A stretch of 64,000 nucleotides of DNA from Ferruginibacter lapsinanis (GCF_020783315.1 NZ_CP086063.1:2282501-2346500); one strand, 5' to 3'. Shown: positions 36,767-46,095, numbered from the stretch's first letter. A program made the numbers and translations. Notes: generated from the sequence alone by a model not told the origin.

Positions 36767-38821
36767 TCAGTTGTTAATAATTAGGTTACCCAGGATCCTG
36801 AATTTCTTTCCTGAATTTACAATGATCGTATTCTTGTTATTTACTTGTTGTTGAGGGATATTCAGCACACACTCTCCATTCAGTACCGGGTCTATAAAAA
36901 TATAGCCGCCTGAGAGATTTGCAGGGGGGATACTATTGTTACTCCAGTTCGAAGCTACATCCCAATTGCCATTTCCGATAAATCTATATACAGCATTGTC
37001 TCCCTCGTAAATTGAAATATCGTCTATATATCCACGTAAGGTTCCTGTTTCAGGAGCATGGTCGTATCCGATACAAATTCTATTAATGGTCTTTCCATTT
37101 AGCCATAAACCAATATTTGATACGGTTTGTGTCCAGGTATTAACAGCACCTCTTCCTGCAGACGGATGCATGGAAATACCAGTAGTATCTGTAGCACCGC
37201 TATTACGTAATGTAGTGCCATCACTCATTACCAGATCAACAGAAACATATCTTGATAAATTCATTTGCGGATAGGTCCAAAAACTGAGTTTTGTGTAGCT
37301 GTTTATTGGGATGTTTACAGGGAAAACACGAAAATACATATACGAGGAGTCTGCAGAATTATCTTTAGCAGAATATCTCAGTGCATGTGTGCCAATATGA
37401 TTTGTTTCACTTACAACGCTGCACTCAGGACTGATAGAACTGGTATAGCCCACCATATTTGTAACAGTTGTTCCTGGGTCAGGAGAGTCTGTCCAGCCGG
37501 GCATTGCATCATATTTTGTTTCCAAACTTGTACGGAACCAAATTGGGCCGTTTGAATATGGAGTTGTTACGGATGCATTTAACGGATCAATACCTTTGAT
37601 CATTTTGGTGGCCTTGCCGGTAAGTCGTAAATAAAAATCATTAGACAGATAAGTTCCATCAGCACTAGTTGTTAAAAAATATTGGTTGGATGGCACTGTA
37701 TAATAACTATCGGCCATTTTAGTAATAGCAGTTCCTTCATCATATTCATCAAACATAGCAACATATCCATTACTTATACCCAACTGTTTGATATTGTAAA
37801 CCTGTCTCCATAAAAATTCACCTTTATTTCTTGGTATCTGGTTCTGTAATCCTCCATTCCAATTAGACCATGCAAAACCTGGAAATACTACCGGTTGATA
37901 TAATAGATTGTTTGCGTTGCAATAAGTTAGATCTGGGCTTAGATAATTGTTTTTGAAGTCGTCTGCTCCGGTATTGTTGCTGAATCTGCCTACACTCCAG
38001 GGAGATATCATGTCGTATGCAGTATAAACTGAGCTGAATCCGGCTTTGGAATCCCCGGTGCCGGTTCTCCAGTTTGTAGGGACACCGCCAATTACAAAGC
38101 AACCATTATTTTTAAAAAAATTGATCACATCAAGGCATTGAGATGCACTGCCCGGTCTGTCGGTAAAGCCAAAGCCCCAAAGACATACTACAGGTTTGTT
38201 ATTTTGTTGAACATAGTAAGGGGAAGAGGTAATGTGTAATTTGCCCACCATATTGTTTTGCCAATCTGTTTTGATAGAGTCAAATTTTGTAACATCCAGT
38301 CCGCTGATATCATACATTAAATAAAATATACGTTCGTGAGCCTCTGCAGAGCGTTTAACCCTGGCTGTTATGCTGTCTCTGTTTGCTTTAAAAACACCAT
38401 CAAATGTTTCTCCGATAAATCTTTGTAATGCCACACCATCGATCTCATTTTGCTGCATCCATTCAAAATGCTTGTCAATGACCGCTGCTTTATATGATGA
38501 AAAAAGTTTGGCGGGGTTACCTTCTGCTGTATTGCCCAGCCCTGTTTGAAAAAGTGATCCGGCGTCATATTCATCAACAGCAGGATATGCTTCAAACTTG
38601 ACGGCACCCGGGGCAGGTTGCCCGGTATTACTTTGATAAGTGCCAGCCGACCAATGAGCCCATCTGGCAACAGGGGATCCATCTCCATATGCATTAAACC
38701 ATCCCTGGTAACCACATATAACCTTACCAGTAACAGATTGTGCAGCAGGGACTGTTTGACAAATGACGTGAAAATGTAAACAAAGACAGATGAATAGAAA
38801 TGGCAGCTTTTTATGAAACAT
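36767..38821 (-). CDS. Secreted GH71/GH99-like glycoside hydrolase
   Basis: A 684-residue exported protein; signal peptide about 1-21 (FHVICQ). The catalytic-like domain (about 27-390) opens VICGYQGWFNAYGDGSPVARW, as in Bacteroidota proteins of the GH99-like (GH71/99) group. MYDISGLD and MFDEYDEGTAI are likely substrate or catalytic-site strands with acidic residues. A beta-sandwich (about 425-615, carbohydrate-binding type) and a short module with GNGNWDVASNWSNNSIPP follow. GH99 enzymes act on alpha-mannans, but the substrate here is not known. There is no recognisable T9SS sorting domain at the C-terminus, unlike the other large secreted proteins of the window. Confidence 0.8.
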   Translation of the reverse strand: MFHKKLPFLFICLCLHFHVICQTVPAAQSVTGKVICGYQGWFNAYGDGSPVARWAHWSAGTYQSNTGQPAPGAVKFEAYPAVDEYDAGSLFQTGLGNTAEGNPAKLFSSYKAAVIDKHFEWMQQNEIDGVALQRFIGETFDGVFKANRDSITARVKRSAEAHERIFYLMYDISGLDVTKFDSIKTDWQNNMVGKLHITSSPYYVQQNNKPVVCLWGFGFTDRPGSASQCLDVINFFKNNGCFVIGGVPTNWRTGTGDSKAGFSSVYTAYDMISPWSVGRFSNNTGADDFKNNYLSPDLTYCNANNLLYQPVVFPGFAWSNWNGGLQNQIPRNKGEFLWRQVYNIKQLGISNGYVAMFDEYDEGTAITKMADSYYTVPSNQYFLTTSADGTYLSNDFYLRLTGKATKMIKGIDPLNASVTTPYSNGPIWFRTSLETKYDAMPGWTDSPDPGTTVTNMVGYTSSISPECSVVSETNHIGTHALRYSAKDNSADSSYMYFRVFPVNIPINSYTKLSFWTYPQMNLSRYVSVDLVMSDGTTLRNSGATDTTGISMHPSAGRGAVNTWTQTVSNIGLWLNGKTINRICIGYDHAPETGTLRGYIDDISIYEGDNAVYRFIGNGNWDVASNWSNNSIPPANLSGGYIFIDPVLNGECVLNIPQQQVNNKNTIIVNSGKKFRILGNLIINN

Positions 38822-38992
38822 TGGTATAAGGCTTAGGCTCTAAAAATACTGATTTCTTTTTTACTACAGATAAGAGGAAAATAATAAGTCGCAATGTGCC
38901 CGGTTTATGTCGTTTTTACACTCCGAAATAATAATTAATCTGATTAATTTTGGTTTGATAAATATTTCAGATTCCTCAAAAAATAATTACTC

Positions 38993-39565
38993 ATGACTAC
39001 AAATGAAAGAAGGCTGATCGTTTTCAATCAGATAACATCGGATGGTTACTTTGTCGATAGTACAGGAGATATGAGCTGGGCACACAAACATGATGAAGAA
39101 TGGGAAGAATTTGTTGCAGGTAATGCAACTGGAGGAGCATTATTGGTATTTGGAAGAATTACCTATGAAATGATGGCTGGCTTTTGGTCTACCCCTTTTG
39201 CAATGGAACAAATGCCTGAAGTTGCCGCAGGAATGAATAATTTACCCAAACTGGTATTTTCTACTACCTTGGAAAAAGCTACGTGGAATAATACAATGTT
39301 GGTTAAAGCCGGTATGGCAGATAAGATAAGAGAAATGAAAAAAGAGTCTGGTAGGGATATGGTTATTTTAGGGAGTGGTACTATAGTTTCACAATTGACA
39401 GACGAAGGATTGGTTGATGAATATCAGTTAATAATAAATCCCATTGCATTAGGAAATGGAAGAACACTATTTGAAGGCATTCAAAAGCCGGTGAATTTTA
39501 CATTGACCCATACACGAGTGTTTAAAAACGGCAATGTATTATTATGCTATGTGCCATCCAAATAG
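38993..39565 (+). CDS. Dihydrofolate reductase-like protein (RibD C-terminal family)
   Basis: A 190-residue protein of the RibD_C/YyaP-like branch of the DHFR fold. RLIVFNQITSDGYFVDSTGDMSW at the start, LVFGRITYEMMAGFW (NADPH-binding helix), and DMVILGSGTIVSQLTDEGLVDEYQLIINPIALGNGRTLF are typical. It is a stand-alone domain, not part of a riboflavin operon; the substrate is unknown. Confidence 0.9.
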   Translation: MTTNERRLIVFNQITSDGYFVDSTGDMSWAHKHDEEWEEFVAGNATGGALLVFGRITYEMMAGFWSTPFAMEQMPEVAAGMNNLPKLVFSTTLEKATWNNTMLVKAGMADKIREMKKESGRDMVILGSGTIVSQLTDEGLVDEYQLIINPIALGNGRTLFEGIQKPVNFTLTHTRVFKNGNVLLCYVPSK

Positions 39566-39585
39566 TGCTCTTTAAATAGTAGAGG

Positions 39586-40482
39586 CTAAATCTTTCTGTT
39601 TATTTTTTTATACATGATATACACAATCAGTCCCAATAAAAATACCCACCAAAGTTTTGTGACAAAAACAAAAAATGCCTCAAACATTTTCCAGCCATAT
39701 TTAATGGCTTCAAGTATTTTTCTGCCAAAACCCGGTTCATATGCATCTATGTTTTTATCATTGGCAATAAGTGCTCTTTTGATTGCTTGCCGTTGATACA
39801 TTGAAATATTTACTGTACTAAAATTGATCTGATCTGCCATAGACAGGTTGGCGATTTTTGCATTATCAGATTGTTCTTCTTTGTTTGATAAAAGCTCTTC
39901 GGCATTGGTTGTTTCTGCTAATTTCTTGCCCCTGTTATCAATAGCATAGCTTAACCGTTCAGTATTTTTAACGAAACGTTTTTGTGCCAAATTGTTTGAT
40001 AAAATTTGCAGTGCAACATCTTCTGCTTTAATGATTCTATAGTCCAGGTAATCTATATTTTTTGCGATCTCTTTTAATGTAGTGTCCAATCTGATATTGG
40101 GAACTCTAAGTGTAATTGAGTTGGTTACTGTATATGCAGTAGTTTCTAAAGATGAGTCGGCACTGACAAGCACAGTAGTAATATTATCTATTGTACTGGT
40201 AAGATTGGTGTAAGTAACAAAACCGCTCTGCTGACTAACAATATTCTCAATGTCATATGTGGAGCGGATCACATCTTTGACCTTAAATTTCAGGTCGGCT
40301 GTACGGATAAATTTCCTTGTAGAGTCTTTATTGTTTTCAACTGCAGCAGAAGATGAAATGTAATTGGTTGTGGCGCTGTCTGCCATTGCAGGGCTCTCTT
40401 CTGGGCTATACTTGTTGTTATTACAACTTAAAAATACAATGATAGAGCAGAGAGCGGCGAGTAGTTTTTGGGAAGGTTTCAT
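39586..40482 (-). CDS. DUF4349 lipoprotein
   Basis: A 298-residue protein with lipobox IIVFLSC near residue 20. DUF4349 domain: KFIRTADLKFKVKDV with the block IRLDTTLKEIAKNIDYLDYRIIKAEDV and a central coiled coil (about 165-210), then MADQINFSTVNISMYQ. The C-terminus has a single membrane helix (about 265-288) ending in lysines. The family function is unknown; members are exported and anchored. Confidence 0.85.
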   Translation of the reverse strand: MKPSQKLLAALCSIIVFLSCNNNKYSPEESPAMADSATTNYISSSAAVENNKDSTRKFIRTADLKFKVKDVIRSTYDIENIVSQQSGFVTYTNLTSTIDNITTVLVSADSSLETTAYTVTNSITLRVPNIRLDTTLKEIAKNIDYLDYRIIKAEDVALQILSNNLAQKRFVKNTERLSYAIDNRGKKLAETTNAEELLSNKEEQSDNAKIANLSMADQINFSTVNISMYQRQAIKRALIANDKNIDAYEPGFGRKILEAIKYGWKMFEAFFVFVTKLWWVFLLGLIVYIMYKKINRKI

Positions 40483-40653
40483 AAATAATTTTTTTATTGA
40501 TTACTCAAACATCAAAAGGTGACCTTGCATTGTATGCTTCCTGCAACGCTTTAACAATGTTTTAGATACCGGGCAATTGAGGATAGAAAAAAAATATTTC
40601 TTCAATGCAACCTTTGGTTCATTTCATTCATCTTTCAAAAAAATAAATACATT

Positions 40654-41493
40654 ATGCCTACTGTTTTGCAGATAACTCAGACACCTGACCAAGCTATCAA
40701 TTTCATGTATAAGATAAAAGAGATGGCGATTGAATATGCTCCCAAATTGGTAGGAGCTGTATTAGTCTATTTAATTGGGAGTTGGATAATTAATAAACTA
40801 TCAGCCGTAATGAAGAAGGCGATGGCACTAAAACAATACGATCCATCATTGCAAAGCTTTCTTACATCACTGGTGAAAGTATTATTAACAGTGTTGCTTA
40901 TACTAACCATTTTCGGCATGTTAGGGGTTAATCTTACTGCCTTTGGTGCTTTACTTGCGGGTGTTGGTATTGCCATAGGAGCAGCATTGAACGGCTCTTT
41001 GGGAAATTTTGCCGGAGGAGTAATGTTACTCACTTTCAAGCCGTTTAAAATGGGAGATCTTGTTGAAGCACAGGGGCAAACAGGTATAGTAAAAGAGCTG
41101 GGCATCTTCAATACAGTTTTACTTTCTCCCGAAAACAAAACTATCATACTGGCTAATGGAGCTTTATCTACCGGTACGATCATCAATTATACTACCCATG
41201 GAAACCTTCGGGTAGATACAACGATGGCAATTGCGCCAGATCAGGATATTGATAAAGCAAAGCAAGTGGCTATTCAAGCACTACTTTCTCTTCCGGAAAT
41301 TTTAAAAACACCTTCTCCTGAAGTAAATGTATTAAAAGTGGGTGACGGGATGATAACATTGGCTATTCGTCCTTATGCAATGCAGGAAAATTATTGGCTG
41401 GCGTTTTTTGGTGGACAGGAAGCGGTGAAAAAGGCATGGGATAAAGCAGGGATCAATGGTCCGGTTCCACATGTAGTGCATATTAATAAATAG
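40654..41493 (+). CDS. Small-conductance mechanosensitive channel (MscS family)
   Basis: A 279-residue MscS-type channel. Three membrane helices: about 27-47, 70-90 and the Gly/Ala-rich pore helix (LLAGVGIAIGAALNGSLGNFAGG, about 104-126). The cytoplasmic beta domain has FKMGDLVEAQGQTGIVKELGIFNT and the vestibule domain follows with NVLKVGDGMITLAIRPYA. Releases solutes on hypo-osmotic shock. Length equals the minimal MscS. A strong terminator lies downstream. Confidence 0.95.
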   Translation: MPTVLQITQTPDQAINFMYKIKEMAIEYAPKLVGAVLVYLIGSWIINKLSAVMKKAMALKQYDPSLQSFLTSLVKVLLTVLLILTIFGMLGVNLTAFGALLAGVGIAIGAALNGSLGNFAGGVMLLTFKPFKMGDLVEAQGQTGIVKELGIFNTVLLSPENKTIILANGALSTGTIINYTTHGNLRVDTTMAIAPDQDIDKAKQVAIQALLSLPEILKTPSPEVNVLKVGDGMITLAIRPYAMQENYWLAFFGGQEAVKKAWDKAGINGPVPHVVHINK

Positions 41494-41514
41494 TCTCCTC
41501 TGATTACTATAACA

Positions 41515-41548
41515 AAATAAACCCGGCCAATTTTTGCCGGGTTTATTT
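41515..41548 (+). terminator. Terminator after the MscS gene
   Basis: AAATAAACCCGGC and GCCGGGTTTATTT form a 13-bp stem with an 8-nt loop, followed by TGTTTT. Confidence 0.9.
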
Positions 41549-41637
41549 GTTTTGGAATAGATGGAAAGTGAAATAGTTTTAAACAGAAAACTTGGGCATT
41601 CTTGAAAAACAATGCATCTTAGCAAAAAAATAATCGT

Positions 41638-43134
41638 ATGCCAAAACAGCAACAAACCATTGAATTGAATGATCTTGATAAAGAAATGGCATTGGCTATC
41701 AGTTATCAGGCAATTAAGAATTCCGGATGGGAAGTATTGTTTGCCGGGGAAGAGAAATTGTTGGGGTCTACTCCCAAAAAGTGGAGCAGCTTCGGACAGG
41801 AGATCATGATTGAAACTGATGGCATTACTTTAACTGTCAGCAGCGAAATGGTAAATGGAGAATCTTTTGATATAGGTGGAAAAAATAAAAAAAATATAGA
41901 ATCGTTTCTTACAGCTTTTAAAACAGTTCAAAGTACTCTTGATCAAGAGATCATGCAACGCAATATAGAGACTATTAAAGAGCTAAGAGTAGTAACTCAG
42001 AAAACTGCAGAACAGGAAGCCGCTGATGCAGCAGCATTAGATGCTGCAATGAATTTATCGGGAAGTAACTTATATGTCACGTATGGCATTATTGCGATCA
42101 ATATTATAGTGTTTGCATTAATGGCAATAAATGGAGCAGGGCTTTTTGATGTGAATGGACTAGTGCACATCAGGTGGGGTAGCAATTTTAGCGTATTAAC
42201 ATTGAGCGGTGATTGGTGGCGTTTGCTAACAAATGTTTTTATTCATTTCGGGATCATTCATTTGTTGATGAATATGTATTGCCTTTATACTGTTGGTGTT
42301 TATTTAGAACCAATGCTTGGCAAAGTAAAATATATTATCGCTTATTTGTGCACTGGTGTATTGGCAAGTATTGTTAGCCTTTGGTGGCATAGTAAAGGCG
42401 TGAATAGTGCAGGGGCATCAGGTGCTATCTTTGGTATGTACGGGTTGTTCTTAGCATTGCTCACTACCAACCTTATCCCAAAGCAAGTAAGAAATGCTTT
42501 GCTGCAAAGTATCGGGATCTTTATTGGGTATAATTTGCTGTATGGTATGAAAAGCGGCGTTGATAATTCAGCACACGTTGGTGGGTTGATCAGCGGGTTG
42601 GCCATTGGCGTTATTTATGCCTATGCAATAAAAAAAGAAAAGGCCGAGCAAAATCTGAACTGGGTTTTACCTGCGATAATATTGTTCACACTGGGAATGG
42701 CATATGAATATTTGCAATTGCATAAAACTTCGCAGGAAGACAGGAAAACAGAGTTGGCATATATTGCAGATGCCAAATATGATGACAATGAAAAGTTCAA
42801 TGATCTACTGATAGGATTTTCTGCGATAGAAGATAGTGCGATTGCACCTTTACAGGATACTACGCTTAATGATCCGGAGCTAAAAATAAAAATTAATAGT
42901 ATCAGCTATCCTTCATGGAAAAGAGTAGAGGCTGCCCTTGAGGAAACAAAAGGGTATAACATTTCTCCGGCAATGCATGCCAAAGCAGATAGGTTATTGG
43001 CGTATGTTATGTTGAGAGAAAAAGAATTAGATGTACTGCTTAAAATAATAGACACAGGCAATCAGCAGGAATTTATCCCTGAATTAAATGAAGTAAGAAT
43101 GAAACAGAAAGAAGCAACAGCTGAGCTGCAGTAG
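41638..43134 (+). CDS. Rhomboid family intramembrane serine protease with long flanking domains
   Basis: A 498-residue protein. The N-terminal 140 residues form a soluble alpha/beta region (FGQEIMIETDGITLTVSSE). The rhomboid core (about 144-330) has about six membrane helices: the loop GGDWWR-like SGDWWRLLTNVFIHFGIIHLLMNMYCL, the nucleophile Ser in AGASGAIFGMYG and the catalytic His in NSAHVGGLISG. About 140 further soluble residues follow the last membrane helix. Cleaves membrane proteins within the bilayer; the substrate is unknown. The flanks are longer than in bare rhomboids. Confidence 0.92.
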   Translation: MPKQQQTIELNDLDKEMALAISYQAIKNSGWEVLFAGEEKLLGSTPKKWSSFGQEIMIETDGITLTVSSEMVNGESFDIGGKNKKNIESFLTAFKTVQSTLDQEIMQRNIETIKELRVVTQKTAEQEAADAAALDAAMNLSGSNLYVTYGIIAINIIVFALMAINGAGLFDVNGLVHIRWGSNFSVLTLSGDWWRLLTNVFIHFGIIHLLMNMYCLYTVGVYLEPMLGKVKYIIAYLCTGVLASIVSLWWHSKGVNSAGASGAIFGMYGLFLALLTTNLIPKQVRNALLQSIGIFIGYNLLYGMKSGVDNSAHVGGLISGLAIGVIYAYAIKKEKAEQNLNWVLPAIILFTLGMAYEYLQLHKTSQEDRKTELAYIADAKYDDNEKFNDLLIGFSAIEDSAIAPLQDTTLNDPELKIKINSISYPSWKRVEAALEETKGYNISPAMHAKADRLLAYVMLREKELDVLLKIIDTGNQQEFIPELNEVRMKQKEATAELQ

Positions 43135-43136
43135 TT

Positions 43137-43574
43137 CTATTTTTCATTACAGTTAAACATCCACTGTACGCCAAACTTATCTGTACAGCTTCCATAATAT
43201 GCACCCCAGAACATGTCCGCTAATGGCATTGTTACTTTGCCGCCGACAGACAATGCGTCAAATAATTTTTTAGTTTCTGCCTTGGTATCCGGTTCAAGAT
43301 TGATATGCACATTGTTGCCGAAATTAACAGTAAAGCCCATAGATTCCGGCGCATCTGTAGCCATTAATACGTGACCGCCAACAATTGGTAATTCAATATG
43401 CATGATAAGACCCTTGTCTGCTTCAGCTAGTGGGGGCATGCCCTCTTGTGGTGGAATATCTTTGAAACGGGCAACCCCCATTCCTCCAAATTCTCCACCA
43501 AAAACTGATTTATAAAAATTAAATGCTTCCTCGGTGTTACGAGAAAAATTCAGGTAAGTACTTACTCGTGCCAT
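43137..43574 (-). CDS. VOC superfamily protein, PhnB-like
   Basis: A 145-residue glyoxalase-fold protein. VSTYLNFSRNTEEAFNFYKSVFGGE at the start and FWGAYYGSCTDKFGVQWMFNC at the end match the PhnB/DUF1338-like 3-demethylubiquinone family name often used for these; the true activity is unknown. Convergent with the rhomboid gene, only 2 bp between stops. Confidence 0.88.
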   Translation of the reverse strand: MARVSTYLNFSRNTEEAFNFYKSVFGGEFGGMGVARFKDIPPQEGMPPLAEADKGLIMHIELPIVGGHVLMATDAPESMGFTVNFGNNVHINLEPDTKAETKKLFDALSVGGKVTMPLADMFWGAYYGSCTDKFGVQWMFNCNEK

Positions 43575-43657
43575 GACAACTTATTTTATTTAGCCAAAAT
43601 AATAAAATAGTTCAGTAAAATAAAATAATCAGATAATGTTTTGATAGAAGGTAAGCA

Positions 43658-44290
43658 TTAAAATGTAAAACCGACTGCTACTTCTATTGCTCTGTTATTC
43701 CAGCTTTGTGTATTGTCGAAAGAAGTTACTTTAGTTAACCCCATTTTGTAACGGGCTCCAATATTAATAAAAGGCACTTGTATCCACAAGCCACCGATGG
43801 CACTTAGTTCACCATCCTTATACAAATTGGTGATGGTATTGTTCTTTATGGCTTCAGGAGTTTTGTTGAGTAAAATATTGTATGCAGGTCCAAATTGTAA
43901 TTTCACATGCCTGCTTTGTCCCACATTCATATTTACCAATAAAGGTATTTCCAAATAATTGAAAGGTTTTCTTATTTGTGTGCCATCACGAAATGCATCA
44001 TCAAAAATATCAGATAGCTCGGTAGTCTGTGTAGTAGTAGACTGTACAAAATTCACTTCAGGTTGCAATCCGAAACGTCTGCTGAAATTGACCTGAACAA
44101 ATCCACCCAATTGGTAATTATAGTGAAAACTATTTTTAAAAGATTGACCGGGAGTTTTATTCAGATTAAAGCCCACTTTTCCACCAAAACGGAGAAAATT
44201 TTCGGTATCGGCGTCATCTACTCTATTACGTTGAGCAAAACTATTTACAGAAATTAAAACGGGTAAAACCGCTGCAAGAATGAATTTCAT
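43658..44290 (-). CDS. Outer-membrane beta-barrel protein (PorT-like)
   Basis: A 210-residue exported protein. The ATG at 44290 gives a clean signal peptide (MKFILAAVLPVLISVNSFAQ); longer in-frame starts upstream lack one. The mature protein is made of alternating beta strands such as FGGKVGFNLNKTPGQSF, YNYQLGGFVQVNFSRRFGLQPEVNFVQ and NIGARYKMGLTKV and ends in an aromatic residue (VAVGFTF), as small Bacteroidota outer-membrane barrels do. No partner is obvious. Confidence 0.85.
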   Translation of the reverse strand: MKFILAAVLPVLISVNSFAQRNRVDDADTENFLRFGGKVGFNLNKTPGQSFKNSFHYNYQLGGFVQVNFSRRFGLQPEVNFVQSTTTQTTELSDIFDDAFRDGTQIRKPFNYLEIPLLVNMNVGQSRHVKLQFGPAYNILLNKTPEAIKNNTITNLYKDGELSAIGGLWIQVPFINIGARYKMGLTKVTSFDNTQSWNNRAIEVAVGFTF

Positions 44291-44522
44291 GAATATTGGT
44301 TTAAATATCTGCAGATTTACACCAAAACTGTACCAAAAAATACTTTCGGCATTTATGTATAAGAAATTGTGGAGAAAAGAGGCTGAAATTGTATTATATA
44401 GCATTTAAAAGAGCGCTTATATGTTGATTTGTTAAGACTATCTTTAGAAAAAATACAGGCATAGGTATCCGGCTTCTATTTGGTTGGATAGATATTTAAC
44501 TAATACGTTATCACCAATCAAT

Positions 44523-45068
44523 ATGGAATTATTCGATTTTGAGCACAATTTTGGTATATATTACCCTCCTCAGGAACTGATCTCCTTATTGGATTTTCAA
44601 AATAAATATTACAAATACTCTAATGGTTTTGGACTTTTTGCAGAAGGCCGATTCCCGATACAATATTTGTCTAAAGAGGAAGGTTTTCTAAATCAATTGA
44701 TGCCATTTGCAGATGGCAGCCCAATAGCCGTTTATTCTTTGTGGGATGATGGAACAGATCGCAAATTGAATACAATGCCTGTGGTGGTTTTTGGAGATGA
44801 AGGAGGTGTTCATGTAGTAGCTGAAGATATTTTTTCTTTAATGCAACTACTCACTTTTGATACTCCTATTTCTGTAGATATAGACAAAGTTTTTTTTTAT
44901 AAAGACACTAACACTTATGAAAAAAGTTTGCACCACGAATTGTATAAAAGTTGGCTCAAAGAAAATTTTCAGTTAGAATCAATAAATGATACTACTAAGA
45001 TCATTAAGACTGCCCAGGAAAAATATAAAGAACAGTTTGATTGTTGGTGTGGTAAATATCTAAGATAG
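44523..45068 (+). CDS. Hypothetical protein, weakly SMI1/KNR4 (SUKH)-like
   Basis: A 181-residue soluble protein starting MELFDFEHNFGIYYPPQELI. The stretch GSPIAVYSLWDDG, then MPVVVFGDEGGVHVVAEDIFSLMQLL, resembles SUKH-type immunity or SMI1/KNR4 proteins, but I do not see enough to be certain. If so, it could be a stand-alone immunity gene; no toxin is adjacent. A TTG start at 44484 is possible in frame, but the ATG is preferred. Confidence 0.6.
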   Translation: MELFDFEHNFGIYYPPQELISLLDFQNKYYKYSNGFGLFAEGRFPIQYLSKEEGFLNQLMPFADGSPIAVYSLWDDGTDRKLNTMPVVVFGDEGGVHVVAEDIFSLMQLLTFDTPISVDIDKVFFYKDTNTYEKSLHHELYKSWLKENFQLESINDTTKIIKTAQEKYKEQFDCWCGKYLR

Positions 45069-45101
45069 CTGATTCCGTTTGCCGACTGTTTATAAAATCT
45101 A

Positions 45102-45191
45102 TTAAGCCCTCATATCAATAGTAACATTCGGTTTATTAGGCATGGCTACAATAGTACTAGTTTCAACTGTTTTATACTGTGGAGTTTTCAT
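45102..45191 (-). CDS. Possible 29-codon small ORF at the end of the TPP-riboswitch operon
   Basis: ATG at 45191-45189, TAA at 45104-45102. The start overlaps the last codons of the Trm112-like gene in another frame (…ACTGATGAAAACT…), the arrangement expected for translational coupling. The predicted peptide begins MKTPQYKTVETS and ends NVTIDMRA, is Thr- and Lys-rich, has no Cys and no signal peptide. Evidence is positional only; short frames occur by chance. Confidence 0.3.
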   Translation of the reverse strand: MKTPQYKTVETSTIVAMPNKPNVTIDMRA

Positions 45192-45456
45192 CAGTTATCA
45201 AACGGAAATTTTCAAACGTTTTATTTTTTAATAGAGGTTTCCAGCTTTCAATTAAAGGCTGTTCCAATTTAAATTCACGGTATTCATCAGGACTCATAAT
45301 AGGAATTCCTTTTACGATAGGGTATATGCGGTCACATTCTTTACAGGTGAAAAAACCTTCCATTACATTTTTGTGTATGTCTTGAGAGATGATAGTTAGC
45401 TCTATATCGGCTTTATCAAAAGGGCAACATAATTTTTTTATCGTTTCAATATTCAT
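45172..45456 (-). CDS. Trm112-like zinc-ribbon protein
   Basis: A 94-residue protein. IKKLCCPFDKADIEL and FTCKECDRIYPIVKGIPIMSPDEYRE give the Trm112/UPF0434 pattern with cysteines at 10, 11, 38 and 41. In eukaryotes and archaea Trm112 stabilises and activates several SAM methyltransferases; bacterial members are less studied. Here it is the last certain gene of an operon whose first gene is a methyltransferase, so a complex between the two is a reasonable inference. It follows the ThiE-like gene after 6 bp. Confidence 0.85.
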   Translation of the reverse strand: MNIETIKKLCCPFDKADIELTIISQDIHKNVMEGFFTCKECDRIYPIVKGIPIMSPDEYREFKLEQPLIESWKPLLKNKTFENFRLITDENSTV

Positions 45457-45462
45457 TTTATT

Positions 45463-46095
45463 TTATTTTAAAAGTTCTGTATATTTTTTTATTGTTTCTT
45501 TCGGTGTTGCTGAATTCATAATTCCGGAGATCACAGCAATGCCATTAAATGGTAAGTCTTTCAGTTTTGGCATATTTTCCAAGGTAATTCCTCCTGCTAA
45601 AAAAACAGGAATTGCAGTTATCTCTTTGCATTTGGCAATGTTCTCAAATGTCACTAATTCGCAACTATTGCTGGTTGATGAAGGAAAAACAGAGCAGAAA
45701 GAAATATAGTCTATATGGTTTTGGTTTGCCCAATGCACTAAGCTTAAATCATTATTGCAGGTTATCCCACAAATAAAATGCCTTTTGACCGATTGTCTGA
45801 TTTGGTCGATATTGTCAGGGGGCTTGTCGAAATGCACGCCATCCAATTCGGTCGATCGCAGCCATTTCCAGTTATTGTTGATCAACACAGGTATATTTTT
45901 TTTATGGCATATTGTTGTTATTGTTTTGATAAATTCTTCAATGTGCTGGTCTGCTAAAAAGTTATCCCAAATTTGAACAGCTGCGATCGGTTCTTCTGCG
46001 ATCAATTTTAGTTTATTCAATAATATGGCCTCGTCTATTGAAGGGTCTATTACCAAATAAATTCCTGCATGTATTTTTCTTTTATTTATTTCCAT
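45463..46095 (-). CDS. ThiE/TenI-like TIM-barrel protein with altered active site
   Basis: A 210-residue TMP-synthase/TenI-fold protein, IHAGIYLVIDPSIDEAILL at the start. The fold landmarks are present: VLINNNWKWL (strand with the usual INDR), ELDGVHFD (DGVHLG position) and VFLAGGITLENM (GGI phosphate loop), ISGIM. But the residues used by ThiE to bind the pyrimidine diphosphate (QxRxK on strand 2, then INDR and the TxTK loop) read QIWDN, INNN and SVFPSSTSN. The enzyme may be a thiazole-handling TenI relative or have a new reaction. The start overlaps the stop of the AIR-synthase-like gene. Confidence 0.82.
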   Translation of the reverse strand: MEINKRKIHAGIYLVIDPSIDEAILLNKLKLIAEEPIAAVQIWDNFLADQHIEEFIKTITTICHKKNIPVLINNNWKWLRSTELDGVHFDKPPDNIDQIRQSVKRHFICGITCNNDLSLVHWANQNHIDYISFCSVFPSSTSNSCELVTFENIAKCKEITAIPVFLAGGITLENMPKLKDLPFNGIAVISGIMNSATPKETIKKYTELLK

